A stretch of DNA of 64,000 nt. It comes from Candidatus Centipeda massiliensis (lineage in GTDB: Bacteria; Bacillota; Negativicutes; Selenomonadales; Selenomonadaceae). Shown in pieces: positions 1-8,661 of the stretch. The notes under the pieces are model-generated. The model saw nothing but the letters and a program-made list of their open reading frames with translations, ran no database searches and was not told where the DNA came from. The DNA lies in contig NZ_LT985756.1 in the NCBI RefSeq assembly GCF_900290285.1, forward strand, positions 248,819-312,818. Direction: 5' to 3'. Position 1 is the stretch's first letter; each line of letters opens with the position of its first letter. A program made the translations under genes and the position numbers.

Positions 1-3000
1 CTTGACATTCAGCGTGTTGCCTGTGCCGTCTGCCTGCGTGCCGCCGACAATCTTGTTCGTGACCGTCGCGCCGTCAATGTTGACCGTGTTGTCCTTCGTC
101 GTCGCACCGTCGCCGCCCGTGATGGAGTTGACGGCAGCGCTGCCGACCGTGACCGTGTTGTGCGACGCTTCGCCCGCAGCCTTGCCGCCGACGATGTCGG
201 CGTTGAGGTTGTTCGTAGCCGTGACGGTATTGCCCGTCGCCTTGCCGCCCGCGACATCGGTCAGACCGCCGTACACTGTGCCGCTAATCGCCGCAGCCCC
301 GCCAATCGTGACCTTGTTGAGCGTGCTGTCCTTCTGCTTGGAGCTGTCCGCCGTCGAACCCGCGCCGCTCGTCCAGCCACCGTACACGTTCGTATACGTG
401 CCGCTATCAACCGCAACGATATTGTCCGTTGTTGTATTGCCAATGACAGAGCGTCCGCCCCACGCATCCGATCCATCCGTCTCCGCTGCGCGCGCTCCCT
501 TGAAGATCAGCCGCGTATAGTTGATTTTCTTGTTGTCGCCGCTTTTGCTCAGCGTCATCTCTGCGGTATCACCCGTCGTTACGACCGAGGTCACGCCGTC
601 GCGGATGGTGATGCCACCGGACGTATTGTTCTCGATCAGCGTGCCGGAGGACGCATACGGCAAGCCATGAACCGTAATATCGTTGAGGCTCCCAAGCTTT
701 GTCCCTATCGAATCCCGCAGCGTCAGTTTCGGCTGAAGTGTATCCGTAAAGTAGAAATTGACCTTATTGAAATTGACGATGTTCTTCGCACGCGCACTCG
801 CCTTGACATTGAGCGTATTGCCCGCATAGGAGGCACGGTTTACGCCGAACGCGCCGAAGATGTACTTTGCGATCTCAGTGTCTGCCGCCAGCTCGTTTTT
901 CCCGTCGCCGAGATTGACGATATTGTCCTTGATCTCACTGTTGCCGTTGGATCTTGCCGCATACACGGTGCCCTGTATCTTGCCGCCCGTGATGGTGACG
1001 ACATTCCCCGTCAGCTTTCCGCTGCCGCGCACGAAACCACCGAGGATATCTTTGACCTCGCCCCCCGCAATGGTGACTTCGTTGTTCATCACACTGCCCG
1101 TGGAGTTTGTTTTTTCGATTGCACCGCCGTAGATCTCACGCTTCAGTACGCCGCCCTTGACCATCACCGTATTGTGCGTCACGTCCCCCGTCGCGCGTGC
1201 CTCATCAAGCACACCACCGTAGACCTTGCCGTCAATCGTCCCTCGGTGAACGCGGACATGATTTCGCAGAATATGCCCCGTCGCATCCGAACTGCTGGAA
1301 ACACCGCCATACAGCGACGAGGTCTTGCCGCCATTGACCTCAACAAGATTGTCCTCTGCATTTCCGCTGCGTCCGACTTGTCCGCCGACCATCCACTCTG
1401 CAAAGGATACCGTTCCCGCATCAAAATATACCTTGTTTCCCGTTGCGCTCCCCATGCCCCGCGCGAAACCTCCATAAATGGAGGCAATCTCCGTTGCAGC
1501 CCCCTTAATGCGCACCGTGTTGTTGTCCGCATTTCCTGCACCTCTGGCAGCACCGCCATAGACAGCAGCGCTTACTTTGCCATTGTTGACTGTGACCGTG
1601 TTATGCTCGGCTTTCCCCGCATTCGTATCGGCATAGCCGCCGTAGATCTTGTTCGCACGCGTGCCGGCACCATCGAAGGTCACTTCGTTATGATCGCTGC
1701 TGTCCTTATCTGCCGCATCCGTACCCGTGCCGCTCGTCCAGCCGCCATAGACATTCGTGTGCGTGCCGCTGTCCACGATAATCACATTATGATGCGTCGC
1801 GTTTCCGATGACGGAGCGCCCGCCCCATGTATATTTGTCAGCCCCCTCCGCAACGGTCGTCGCTGTGTTCTGATGCGCAAACGCATACCCCTCGTAGGTA
1901 ATCTGCTTGCTGTCTGTGGTTTTCGCAAGGACAAATTCCCTGTGCTCGTCCGCCTTGGTCTTGGTGAGACGATTCTCACCATCCGAGATGGTAATGCCAT
2001 GCGTATTCTTAATCAGCGTCCCCTTATGGTTGTGTGCGCCCTCCACCGTGAGTTCGCCGAGGCTTCCGATCGTCGTCCCACCGGCATCTGACAGCGTAAG
2101 CATCGCAGCCGTCTTGTTCACATGCTCATTGAAGTGGAAGTTGATCTTCTCGAAGTTTCTTATGTTGGCAGCACCTGCATTATCATAGACATTCAGCGTA
2201 TTGCCCGTGCGATAATCTGCACCATAGGCCATGCCGCTGCCGCCATTGATAATACCGTTGACCTGTCCCGCATAGTCGCTTTTCCCATCGCCGAGATTGA
2301 CCGTATTCCCCGTCGCCCCCTGCCCCGAGCGACCGCCGTCAATACTGCGCACCGTACCGCCCGTAATGGTGACCGTGTTGCCCGTGGCGCTGCCGCCACT
2401 CGCTTGACCGCCATAGATATCCTGTGCTGTACCGCCCGTGATGGTGACTGTGTTGCCTGTGGTGCTTCCGCCGCGTGCTTGACCACCATAGACATCCTGC
2501 ACCCTTCCGGCTGAAATAGCGACCGTATTCCCTGTCACGTCTCCGGTCGTTCCGTTCTCTGACACACCGCCATAGACATCATACAAGGAGCCGCCCGAAA
2601 CCTCGACATGGTTGGTCGACACCTTGCCCGTACCGTCCGTATATCCGCCATAGACCGACTGCCCATGAACTGTGATTGCGCCGCCCTCAATCTTCACCGT
2701 ATTGTGGAGCACGTCGCCATTGGCTCCACGCCACGCCGTGCCGCCGTAAATATCCCCCTGTACGCTGCCGCCTTTTAGCGTCACCGTATTGCCCCGGACG
2801 ATGCCCGTGCCGGTTCTCTCGGTCGTACCACCGCCCAAGTCAGAATTGAGGTTGTTACCGTTGAATTCGACATGGTTGTTCTCGGCGCTGCCACCCCCGC
2901 TCGCCATACCGCCATGCACGGCATCAACAGAGGATGTGAGCGGTGCCGTCGCCGGATTGACAAAGATTTTGTTCCCCGTCACATTTCCGGTGCCGAACGT

Positions 3001-3282
3001 AATGCCGCCAAACAGGAACTTATCATAGGGAAGGGCGCGCCCGTTAAACGTCAGCGTATTGTCCGCAACATTGCTGATGTCACTCTCTCCCCCAACATAC
3101 CCGGCCGCCGTACCGATCGCAGGGCCGCCACCGGGTACGAAGACATTATCTGACGGTGCGTTCGATGCATCGATCGTCACATCCGCCGCAGACACATTTG
3201 GTGCAGACGAAAGGAATCCGGTGCCGCCGAGCGTGATCGCAACAAACAGTGCCAGACGATGTGATTTCTTTTCTTTGAACAA
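1..3282 (-). CDS. Repetitive surface / autotransporter-like protein, 5' part
   Basis: I read all 1094 codons of this frame and found no stop; the gene runs off the left edge. The start is TTG at 3282, eight bases after a perfect AGGAGG; no ATG is better placed. Residues 1-33 form a signal peptide (KEKKSHR, a hydrophobic stretch, then VSAAD). The rest is a degenerate repeat of about 20-28 residues built on N-x-V-T-I-x-G-G and V/I-Y-G-G, typical of passenger domains forming a right-handed beta-helix. A larger period of about 455 residues is also visible: the WGGRSVIGN block near 1825 recurs near 460. A C-terminal beta-barrel would lie outside the window, so the autotransporter call rests on the passenger pattern. 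Likely surface-exposed; adhesion is a guess. Confidence 0.8.
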   Translation of the reverse strand, partial: MFKEKKSHRLALFVAITLGGTGFLSSAPNVSAADVTIDASNAPSDNVFVPGGGPAIGTAAGYVGGESDISNVADNTLTFNGRALPYDKFLFGGITFGTGNVTGNKIFVNPATAPLTSSVDAVHGGMASGGGSAENNHVEFNGNNLNSDLGGGTTERTGTGIVRGNTVTLKGGSVQGDIYGGTAWRGANGDVLHNTVKIEGGAITVHGQSVYGGYTDGTGKVSTNHVEVSGGSLYDVYGGVSENGTTGDVTGNTVAISAGRVQDVYGGQARGGSTTGNTVTITGGTAQDIYGGQASGGSATGNTVTITGGTVRSIDGGRSGQGATGNTVNLGDGKSDYAGQVNGIINGGSGMAYGADYRTGNTLNVYDNAGAANIRNFEKINFHFNEHVNKTAAMLTLSDAGGTTIGSLGELTVEGAHNHKGTLIKNTHGITISDGENRLTKTKADEHREFVLAKTTDSKQITYEGYAFAHQNTATTVAEGADKYTWGGRSVIGNATHHNVIIVDSGTHTNVYGGWTSGTGTDAADKDSSDHNEVTFDGAGTRANKIYGGYADTNAGKAEHNTVTVNNGKVSAAVYGGAARGAGNADNNTVRIKGAATEIASIYGGFARGMGSATGNKVYFDAGTVSFAEWMVGGQVGRSGNAEDNLVEVNGGKTSSLYGGVSSSSDATGHILRNHVRVHRGTIDGKVYGGVLDEARATGDVTHNTVMVKGGVLKREIYGGAIEKTNSTGSVMNNEVTIAGGEVKDILGGFVRGSGKLTGNVVTITGGKIQGTVYAARSNGNSEIKDNIVNLGDGKNELAADTEIAKYIFGAFGVNRASYAGNTLNVKASARAKNIVNFNKVNFYFTDTLQPKLTLRDSIGTKLGSLNDITVHGLPYASSGTLIENNTSGGITIRDGVTSVVTTGDTAEMTLSKSGDNKKINYTRLIFKGARAAETDGSDAWGGRSVIGNTTTDNIVAVDSGTYTNVYGGWTSGAGSTADSSKQKDSTLNKVTIGGAAAISGTVYGGLTDVAGGKATGNTVTATNNLNADIVGGKAAGEASHNTVTVGSAAVNSITGGDGATTKDNTVNIDGATVTNKIVGGTQADGTGNTLNVK

Positions 3283-3390
3283 AAAGTTCGCCTCCTAAAT
3301 TACGCAAACCATAAAATATATCGATTCTTTTAGTTAATTGGGACAATTCTACCACACTGAATCCAAAAAGGAAATAGGCTCATCATAAAA

Positions 3391-3426
3391 ATAAAAAACG
3401 CCGCAGTTTTCATCTCTGCGACGTTT
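3391..3426 (-). terminator. Intrinsic terminator of the AGCS symporter gene
   Basis: An 11-bp stem (3396-3406 with 3416-3426, one mismatch) is followed on the minus strand by a T-rich tract. It lies 40 bp beyond the symporter stop codon. Confidence 0.8.
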
Positions 3427-3465
3427 CTATATTGATGTATTTACATATAGGAAGATAGTTTTACC

Positions 3466-4899
3466 TTAATGTCTCTGAGCGTGGAATTGATCCTCGCTCC
3501 ACCCCGCGATGCCGCGCTGATCCGGCATGATGGAGGGATCGAATACAGGATTCTTCCCTGCCGCCTTCTGCTCAAGGTAGTCCGTGAGTGCAAGGCGCGC
3601 CAGAGGTGCGAGGCGTGCGATGGCGTAGAGGTTCGTAAGGCAGATCATTGCCATGAAGAGATCGGCGAGATTCCACACGAGATTGAGCGCCGCGATGCAG
3701 CCAAAGAACACCATCGCAACGACACCGAGACGGTAGATGAAGAGCGCCTTCCCTGTGTTCTCACCAAAGAAGTGGATGTTGATCTCACCGTAATAATAGT
3801 TGCCGACCACGGAACTGAAGGCAAAGAGGAAGATGAGCACGGCAAGAAGGCTCGATGCCCACGGTCCAAAGACGCTCGCGAGTGAATCCTGCGCAAGCGC
3901 GATGCCCGTCGTGTCGCCGCCTATGGTATACTGCCCCGTGAGAAGCACAATGAACGCCGTCGCCGAGCAGACAATCCACGTATCGACGTAGACGCCGAAC
4001 GCCTGCACAAGCCCCTGCTTGACAGGGTGGGTGACATTCGCCGTCGCCGCTGCATTTGGAATCGAACCTTCGCCCGCCTCGTTCGAGAAGAGTCCACGGC
4101 GGATACCGGTCAGGATGGCGGTACCGATGCCGCCGCCAACCGCTGCCTGCGGACTGAATGCGTCATGCAGGATGAGAGCGAACATCGCCGGCACTTGATC
4201 GATGTGCAAAACGATGGTAATGAACGCGATGACGAGATAGATGCCCGCCATGATCGGCACGAGCAGGGTAGAGAACGCCGCGACCCGCTGGATGCCGCCG
4301 AAGATAACCACACCCGCGAGAACGGCGAGAACGGCACCCATGAGCCAAGTATCGATGCCGAATGCCTTCTCCATCGAGAGCGCAATCGTATTCGCCTGCA
4401 CCGACACATAGATAAGACCAAATGTCACGGAGATGAGCACGGCAAAGAGCTTTGCCACGGCGGGCTGCCCGAGCGCGTTCTGAATGTAGTACGCAGGCCC
4501 GCCATGAAAGAGTCCGTGTCCGCGCGGAATCTTATAGATCTGAGCCAGTGTACTCTCAACGAAGCCTGTCGCCGTACCGATGAAGGCAATAACCCACATC
4601 CAGAACACGGCACCGGGGCCGCCCGTCACGATGGCGATCGCAACGCCCGCAATGTTGCCGACACCGACACGCGAGGCGGTACTCACGCAGAACGCCTGGA
4701 ACGAGGAGATCGCCTTGCGCCCGCTCGGCCGCCGTCCGAGATCTCCCGCGAGGAGGCGTACCATCTCGGGCAGTGCACGCAGCTGAACGAGTCCGGTCGA
4801 GACTGTGAACCAGAGTCCGCTGCCGACAAGCACAACGATGATGATATAAGTCCATAGGAAATCGTTGATTGAGCCGACCACAGAATTAAAGAAATCCAT
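3466..4899 (-). CDS. Sodium:alanine/glycine symporter, AGCS family
   Basis: The 477-residue membrane protein has the family's full length and about ten hydrophobic segments. It carries the characteristic SRVGVGNIAGVA stretch (about residues 76-87), the GGPGAVFWMW segment, and FSNEAGEGSIPNAAAT in the middle, all hallmarks of AlsT/DagA-type transporters. These import small neutral amino acids, usually alanine or glycine, with sodium at the inner membrane. The gene stands alone, with its own promoter (4931-4960) and terminator (3391-3426). Substrate choice within the family cannot be read from sequence. Confidence 0.92.
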   Translation of the reverse strand: MDFFNSVVGSINDFLWTYIIIVVLVGSGLWFTVSTGLVQLRALPEMVRLLAGDLGRRPSGRKAISSFQAFCVSTASRVGVGNIAGVAIAIVTGGPGAVFWMWVIAFIGTATGFVESTLAQIYKIPRGHGLFHGGPAYYIQNALGQPAVAKLFAVLISVTFGLIYVSVQANTIALSMEKAFGIDTWLMGAVLAVLAGVVIFGGIQRVAAFSTLLVPIMAGIYLVIAFITIVLHIDQVPAMFALILHDAFSPQAAVGGGIGTAILTGIRRGLFSNEAGEGSIPNAAATANVTHPVKQGLVQAFGVYVDTWIVCSATAFIVLLTGQYTIGGDTTGIALAQDSLASVFGPWASSLLAVLIFLFAFSSVVGNYYYGEINIHFFGENTGKALFIYRLGVVAMVFFGCIAALNLVWNLADLFMAMICLTNLYAIARLAPLARLALTDYLEQKAAGKNPVFDPSIMPDQRGIAGWSEDQFHAQRH

Positions 4900-4930
4900 A
4901 AAATCACCCTTCCCATAAAGAATACGTTAA

Positions 4931-4960
4931 ATCATAATGGATGGAGCGGCGGTTTGTCAA
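4931..4960 (-). promoter_or_regulatory. Promoter of the AGCS symporter gene
   Basis: On the minus strand there is TTGACA (4955-4960), an 18-bp spacer and TATGAT (4931-4936), about 30 bp before the start codon. Confidence 0.65.
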
Positions 4961-5009
4961 ATTGCATTCCTGTATTCTTTAATGACGTAGAGATTTATGT
5001 CGCCGATTC

Positions 5010-5038
5010 TTTACTTCTCATGCAAAAGAGTGTAGAAT
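5010..5038 (+). promoter_or_regulatory. Probable pyk promoter
   Basis: TTTACT (5010-5015), a 17-bp spacer and TAGAAT (5033-5038) lie about 40 bp before the pyruvate kinase start. The two boxes are each close to consensus. Confidence 0.5.
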
Positions 5039-5080
5039 ATGAATAGTTATAGGTTTCAGGGATAAAAGGCGGGATATGTT

Positions 5081-6496
5081 ATGCTGAAAAGAACAAAAAT
5101 TATATGCACACAGGGTCCGGCGACGGATCCCGACGGTATCGTCGACGCGCTCATCGAGAATGGAATGAACTGTGCGCGCTTCAACTTCTCGCACGGCACG
5201 CACGAGGAGCATCTCGTGCGCATCAACAAGGTACGTGCGGCAGCGGAGCGCTCGGGCAAGGTCATTTCGCTCATTCTCGACACGAAGGGACCGGAGATGC
5301 GCCTCGGCGAGTTCAAGGACGGCAAGGTACAGCTTGAAAAGGGCAAGCAGTTCACGCTGACCCACGATGACACGCCGGGCGATGAGACACACGTCAGCGT
5401 CAACCACAAGAACCTCTACAACGAGGTGAAGCCGGGTGACACGCTGCTCCTCTCCGATGGTCTCGTCGGACTTGTTGTCGATGAGGTTCGCGGCAAGGAC
5501 ATCGTGACGACAATCCAGAACTCAGGCCCCATGTCGACACGCAAGCGCGTAGCGGCACCGGGGGTTGAGCTGGGTCTGCCCGCAATCTCCGAGCAGGACG
5601 AGCGCGACATCATCTTCGGCATTCAGAACGACATGGACTTCGTCGCGGCATCCTTCATCCAGCGTCCCTCGGACGTGGAGGAGATCCGCCACCTGATCGC
5701 AAAGCACGGCGGTCACATGGAGATCATCCCGAAGATCGAAAACCTCGCAGGCGTCAACAACTTTGACGAGATTCTCGCGGTTTCGGACGGCATCATGGTC
5801 GCACGCGGTGATCTCGGTGTCGAGGTTCCGGCAGAGGACGTTCCCGTCATCCAGAAGGAAATCATCCGTAAGTGCAACGCCGTCGGCAAGCCCGTCATCG
5901 TGGCAACGCAGATGCTGGAGTCCATGACGACGAACCCGCGCCCGACGCGCGCAGAGGTCTCCGACGTCGGCAACGCGATTTTCGACGGTGCGGACGCCAT
6001 CATGCTCTCGGGTGAAACGGCAAGCGGCGACTACCCTGTCGAGGCAGTCAAGACGATGAGCACCATTGCCCTGCGCATGGAGGAATCACTCGAATACGAT
6101 ACGATCATCCGCTCGCGCAGCATCCGCGAGCGCTCCTCGGTAACCGATGCCGTTTCGCACGCAACCGTCCAGCTTGCATACGAGACGAGTGCCGCCGCGA
6201 TCCTCACGCCGACCCAGTCCGGCTATACGACGCGCGTTGTGTCGAAGTACCGTCCGAAGGCGATGATTGTTGCATACGCGCCGAACCCGATGATCGCACG
6301 CCACATCAACCTGCGCTGGGGCGTTTACTCCATCCAGGGACGCAAGTGGACGAGCGTCGAGGACATGATCGAGTCCTGCACACGCGGTGCACTCTCACAT
6401 GGCTACGTCGCACAGGGCGACAAGGTCGTCATGGTTGCAGGTATGACCTACAACGAGGGCGGCTCGGTCGCCGTCCGCGTCACAACCATCCAGTAA
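5081..6496 (+). CDS. pyk: Pyruvate kinase
   Basis: This 471-residue enzyme converts phosphoenolpyruvate and ADP to pyruvate and ATP, the last step of glycolysis. Visible family landmarks are the N-terminal TKIICTQGPAT, ARFNFSHG, the LDTKGPEMR substrate loop, the catalytic IPKIEN lysine region, MVARGDLGVE, VATQMLESM and GADAIMLSGETA. The C-terminal allosteric domain (about residues 350-471) is present without the extra PEP-utiliser domain seen in Bacillus enzymes. The gene is monocistronic, between a promoter at 5010 and a strong terminator at 6520. The ribosome site (AAGGCGGG) is weak. Confidence 0.97.
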   Translation: MLKRTKIICTQGPATDPDGIVDALIENGMNCARFNFSHGTHEEHLVRINKVRAAAERSGKVISLILDTKGPEMRLGEFKDGKVQLEKGKQFTLTHDDTPGDETHVSVNHKNLYNEVKPGDTLLLSDGLVGLVVDEVRGKDIVTTIQNSGPMSTRKRVAAPGVELGLPAISEQDERDIIFGIQNDMDFVAASFIQRPSDVEEIRHLIAKHGGHMEIIPKIENLAGVNNFDEILAVSDGIMVARGDLGVEVPAEDVPVIQKEIIRKCNAVGKPVIVATQMLESMTTNPRPTRAEVSDVGNAIFDGADAIMLSGETASGDYPVEAVKTMSTIALRMEESLEYDTIIRSRSIRERSSVTDAVSHATVQLAYETSAAAILTPTQSGYTTRVVSKYRPKAMIVAYAPNPMIARHINLRWGVYSIQGRKWTSVEDMIESCTRGALSHGYVAQGDKVVMVAGMTYNEGGSVAVRVTTIQ

Positions 6497-6519
6497 AGAT
6501 TTGCTGCAGAACAACGAAA

Positions 6520-6554
6520 GGAAGCCGCTCGTGTACGAAACGGCTTCCTTTTTT
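6520..6554 (+). terminator. Intrinsic terminator after pyk
   Basis: A perfect 8-bp stem (GGAAGCCG with CGGCTTCC) is followed by six T residues. Confidence 0.9.
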
Positions 6555-6571
6555 ATGAAAAGGAGATCGTC

Positions 6572-6943
6572 ATGCAGATAATTCACAGCGATAACGCCCC
6601 CGCCGCCCTCGGTCCCTACAGTCAGGCGATGCGCGTCGGTAACCTCGTCTACACCTCGGGGCAGATTGGCATTGATCCCGCCGCAGGCAAGATTACGTCG
6701 GACACCGTCGAGGGGCAGGCGACACAGGTTTGCGCAAACCTCAGAGCCGTGCTTACCGCCTCCGGCACCGACCTCACGCGCGTCGTCAAGACCACCTGCT
6801 TCCTCGCGGACATGAACGACTTCGCCGCGTTCAACGAAGTCTACGCCCGTCACTTCACGGGCAAGCCTGCGCGCTCCTGCGTCGCGGCAAAAGCACTGCC
6901 CGCGGGTGCACTCTGCGAGATCGAAGTCATCGCCGAGGCTTGA
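6572..6943 (+). CDS. RidA family enamine/imine deaminase
   Basis: A 123-residue protein of the RidA/YjgF/UK114 family, which hydrolyses reactive 2-aminoacrylate and related imines formed by PLP enzymes. It has the usual length and the family hallmarks GPYSQA near the N-terminus, YTSGQIGIDP, and the C-terminal RSCVAAKALPAGALCEIE with the conserved arginine that binds the substrate carboxylate. AAAGGAG lies 7 bp before the ATG. It is likely cytosolic and trimeric, as the family is. It follows the pyk terminator, so it probably has its own weak promoter. Confidence 0.95.
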   Translation: MQIIHSDNAPAALGPYSQAMRVGNLVYTSGQIGIDPAAGKITSDTVEGQATQVCANLRAVLTASGTDLTRVVKTTCFLADMNDFAAFNEVYARHFTGKPARSCVAAKALPAGALCEIEVIAEA

Positions 6944-6978
6944 TGGGCAACTTTCCGCTATCCTTATTGTCATTTGTC

Positions 6979-6987
6979 TGATATAAT
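6979..6987 (+). promoter_or_regulatory. Extended -10 promoter of the PemK-like module
   Basis: TGATATAAT matches the extended -10 consensus TGnTATAAT and lies about 20 bp before the ribosome site of the small gene at 7010. No good -35 box is visible. Confidence 0.5.
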
Positions 6988-7009
6988 GTGATTGTAGGAG
7001 GTGGATTCC

Positions 7010-7201
7010 ATGCGCAGCTTCAACGACTTTATGGAGAAACATCGTCAGGAAGTATATGCAGCGGCATATAAAAACTGCAAGCATGACGAAGAGGGGCATT
7101 GCCTTTTCCCCAAAGACGATCCGTGGATGAAGGACGAAGCATGGGACGAGGAAGCCCATCCTGTGCATCAGCATAAGGTACGGTATCTTGCGGCAAATTA
7201 G
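7010..7201 (+). CDS. Small protein upstream of a PemK/MazF-like toxin (putative antitoxin)
   Basis: A 63-residue acidic protein that I do not recognise. ATG at 7010 is chosen because AGGAGG ends 8 bp upstream; an in-frame GTG at 7001 overlaps that ribosome site. The C-terminal half is rich in D, E, H and W and has two cysteines (CKHDEEGHC), which might bind a metal. It overlaps the toxin-like gene by 14 bp, the usual antitoxin position, but I see no AbrB, RHH or HTH fold. Antitoxin status is inferred from position only. Confidence 0.6.
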   Translation: MRSFNDFMEKHRQEVYAAAYKNCKHDEEGHCLFPKDDPWMKDEAWDEEAHPVHQHKVRYLAAN

Positions 7202-7538
7202 AGAACGCGAGGTGTGGTCTGCATGGGTTGGTTACGAGGATCAGCCAACGGAGGGCAAATATCGCCCCGTATTGGTGATTGATGTCATTGCGGAACAGGC
7301 AGTCGTCTTATCTGTTCCGTTCACCTCAACATACCCGCGGGATGAATACGACATCGAGGTATTCGATTGGTATGATATTCCTCTGGATCATATTTCTACG
7401 GCGCGCATCAGCAAGACCATCGTCATTCCAACCTCAGATTTTCGGAAAAGACTTGGACGTGTTTCCGATGAAGATTGGAACAATATCACCGACTCACTTA
7501 TGACCTACATGGAGCATCACGGCATCGGAACCAGATGA
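7188..7538 (+). CDS. PemK/MazF family toxin-like protein
   Basis: The 116-residue product resembles MazF/PemK ribonucleases: an early G-x-V/W-x-A segment, YRPVLVIDVI where the family has RP-V-L-V-I, VPFTSTYP, and a later SKTIVIP strand. Family members cut single-stranded mRNA at short motifs. The start is TTG at 7188, which overlaps the upstream gene by 14 bp and has AAGG about 10 bp upstream; no usable ATG exists in this frame. A strong terminator follows at 7557. The pairing with a non-standard small partner is unusual. Confidence 0.75.
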   Translation: MRQIREREVWSAWVGYEDQPTEGKYRPVLVIDVIAEQAVVLSVPFTSTYPRDEYDIEVFDWYDIPLDHISTARISKTIVIPTSDFRKRLGRVSDEDWNNITDSLMTYMEHHGIGTR

Positions 7539-7556
7539 CATTTTTCAAGAAAAAGC

Positions 7557-7595
7557 AATAGCCCTCTTGCGTTATATTGACGCAGGAGGGCTATT
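7557..7595. terminator. Bidirectional terminator between the toxin gene and aroF
   Basis: A 16-bp stem with one mismatch (7557-7572 with 7580-7595) lies between two convergent genes. A/T-rich flanks on both sides let it serve both strands. Confidence 0.85.
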
Positions 7596-7611
7596 ATATT
7601 TACAAAAAACT

Positions 7612-8646
7612 TTACCCCATCACCATCGGCTCGATCTTCTCTTCCTTCATAAAGCGGCTGAGCTTCTGTACGCTCTCCATGAGATCGTTGTAGTTCTCCG
7701 GTGTGAGTGACTGTGGGCCGTCGGAAAGTGCGCGCGAGGGATTCGGATGCACCTCGATGATGAGTCCGTCTGCACCTGCCGCAATCGAGGCGAGGGACAT
7801 GGGCTTGATCATGCGCCATTTACCCGTGCCGTGGCTCGGGTCGGCGATGATCGGCAGATGCGAGAGATGCTTGATCGCCGCAATCGCACTGATATCGAAT
7901 GTATTGCGCGTATACGTCTCATACGTGCGGATGCCGCGCTCGCAGAGGATGACGTTCGGATTGCCCTCGTTCATGATGTACTCAGCGGCGTTCAGCCACT
8001 CGTCGATGGTCGCTGCGAGTCCGCGCTTGAGCATGACCGGCTTGCCCGCACGTCCGACTGCCTTGAGGAGTCCGAAGTTCTGCATATTGCGCGCACCGAT
8101 CTGGAGGAGATCGGCGTAGGCAGCGACCGTATCCACCGCCTCGACCACCGTTACCTCGGTCACAACGGCAAGCCCCGTCTTTTCACGCGCCTCGGCGAGG
8201 TATTTCAGCCCCTCCTCCTCAAGCCCTTGAAATGCGTAGGGCGAGGTGCGCGGCTTGTACGCGCCGCCGCGGATGAACTGTGCGCCGCCCGCCTTGATGA
8301 TCTCCGCCGTCTCCATCAGCTGCTCGCGCGACTCAACGGCGCAGGGTCCCGCCATGACGACGGGGGTTCCGTCCCCGATCTTGATGCCGCGCACGTCAAT
8401 GACCGTCGGCGCAGGGTGGAACTCGCGGCTTGCGAGCTTGTAGCTCTTGGAGATGGCAACGGTGGTCTCGACGCCGTGCATGGCATCGAGCGGTGTTGCG
8501 GCGAGCTTCGTCTTGTCACCGATGACACCGACGATCTTCTGCCGCGCGCCCTCCATCACCTTCGCCTCAAGCCCCTTTTCCTCAATGGCACGAATGACGC
8601 TTTCAATATCCTCCTGTGAGGCATCCGAATTCATAATAACAACCAT
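7612..8646 (-). CDS. aroF: 3-deoxy-7-phosphoheptulonate synthase (DAHP synthase, type I-beta)
   Basis: A 344-residue enzyme joining phosphoenolpyruvate and erythrose 4-phosphate in the first step of the shikimate pathway. Residues 1-70 form the ferredoxin-like regulatory domain typical of the Bacillus/Thermotoga subtype. The barrel shows [24 protein letters not shown], the KRGL lysine region, [11 protein letters not shown] and the metal-binding DPSHGTG histidine. It is encoded 15 bp downstream of pheA, so the two form an aromatic amino acid unit. AGGAGAG precedes the ATG. Confidence 0.96.
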   Translation of the reverse strand: MVVIMNSDASQEDIESVIRAIEEKGLEAKVMEGARQKIVGVIGDKTKLAATPLDAMHGVETTVAISKSYKLASREFHPAPTVIDVRGIKIGDGTPVVMAGPCAVESREQLMETAEIIKAGGAQFIRGGAYKPRTSPYAFQGLEEEGLKYLAEAREKTGLAVVTEVTVVEAVDTVAAYADLLQIGARNMQNFGLLKAVGRAGKPVMLKRGLAATIDEWLNAAEYIMNEGNPNVILCERGIRTYETYTRNTFDISAIAAIKHLSHLPIIADPSHGTGKWRMIKPMSLASIAAGADGLIIEVHPNPSRALSDGPQSLTPENYNDLMESVQKLSRFMKEEKIEPMVMG

Positions 8647-8661
8647 TGTATCTCTCCTGTT

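Noticed and set aside
160-2091. A long open frame on the plus strand opposite the repetitive surface protein
   Set aside because: It is the exact complement frame of a low-complexity repeat gene, has no ribosome site, and its translation has no fold-like pattern.
1-3282. Regularly repeated DNA considered as a CRISPR array
   Set aside because: The units are in-frame coding repeats of variable sequence with no constant repeat and unique spacers.
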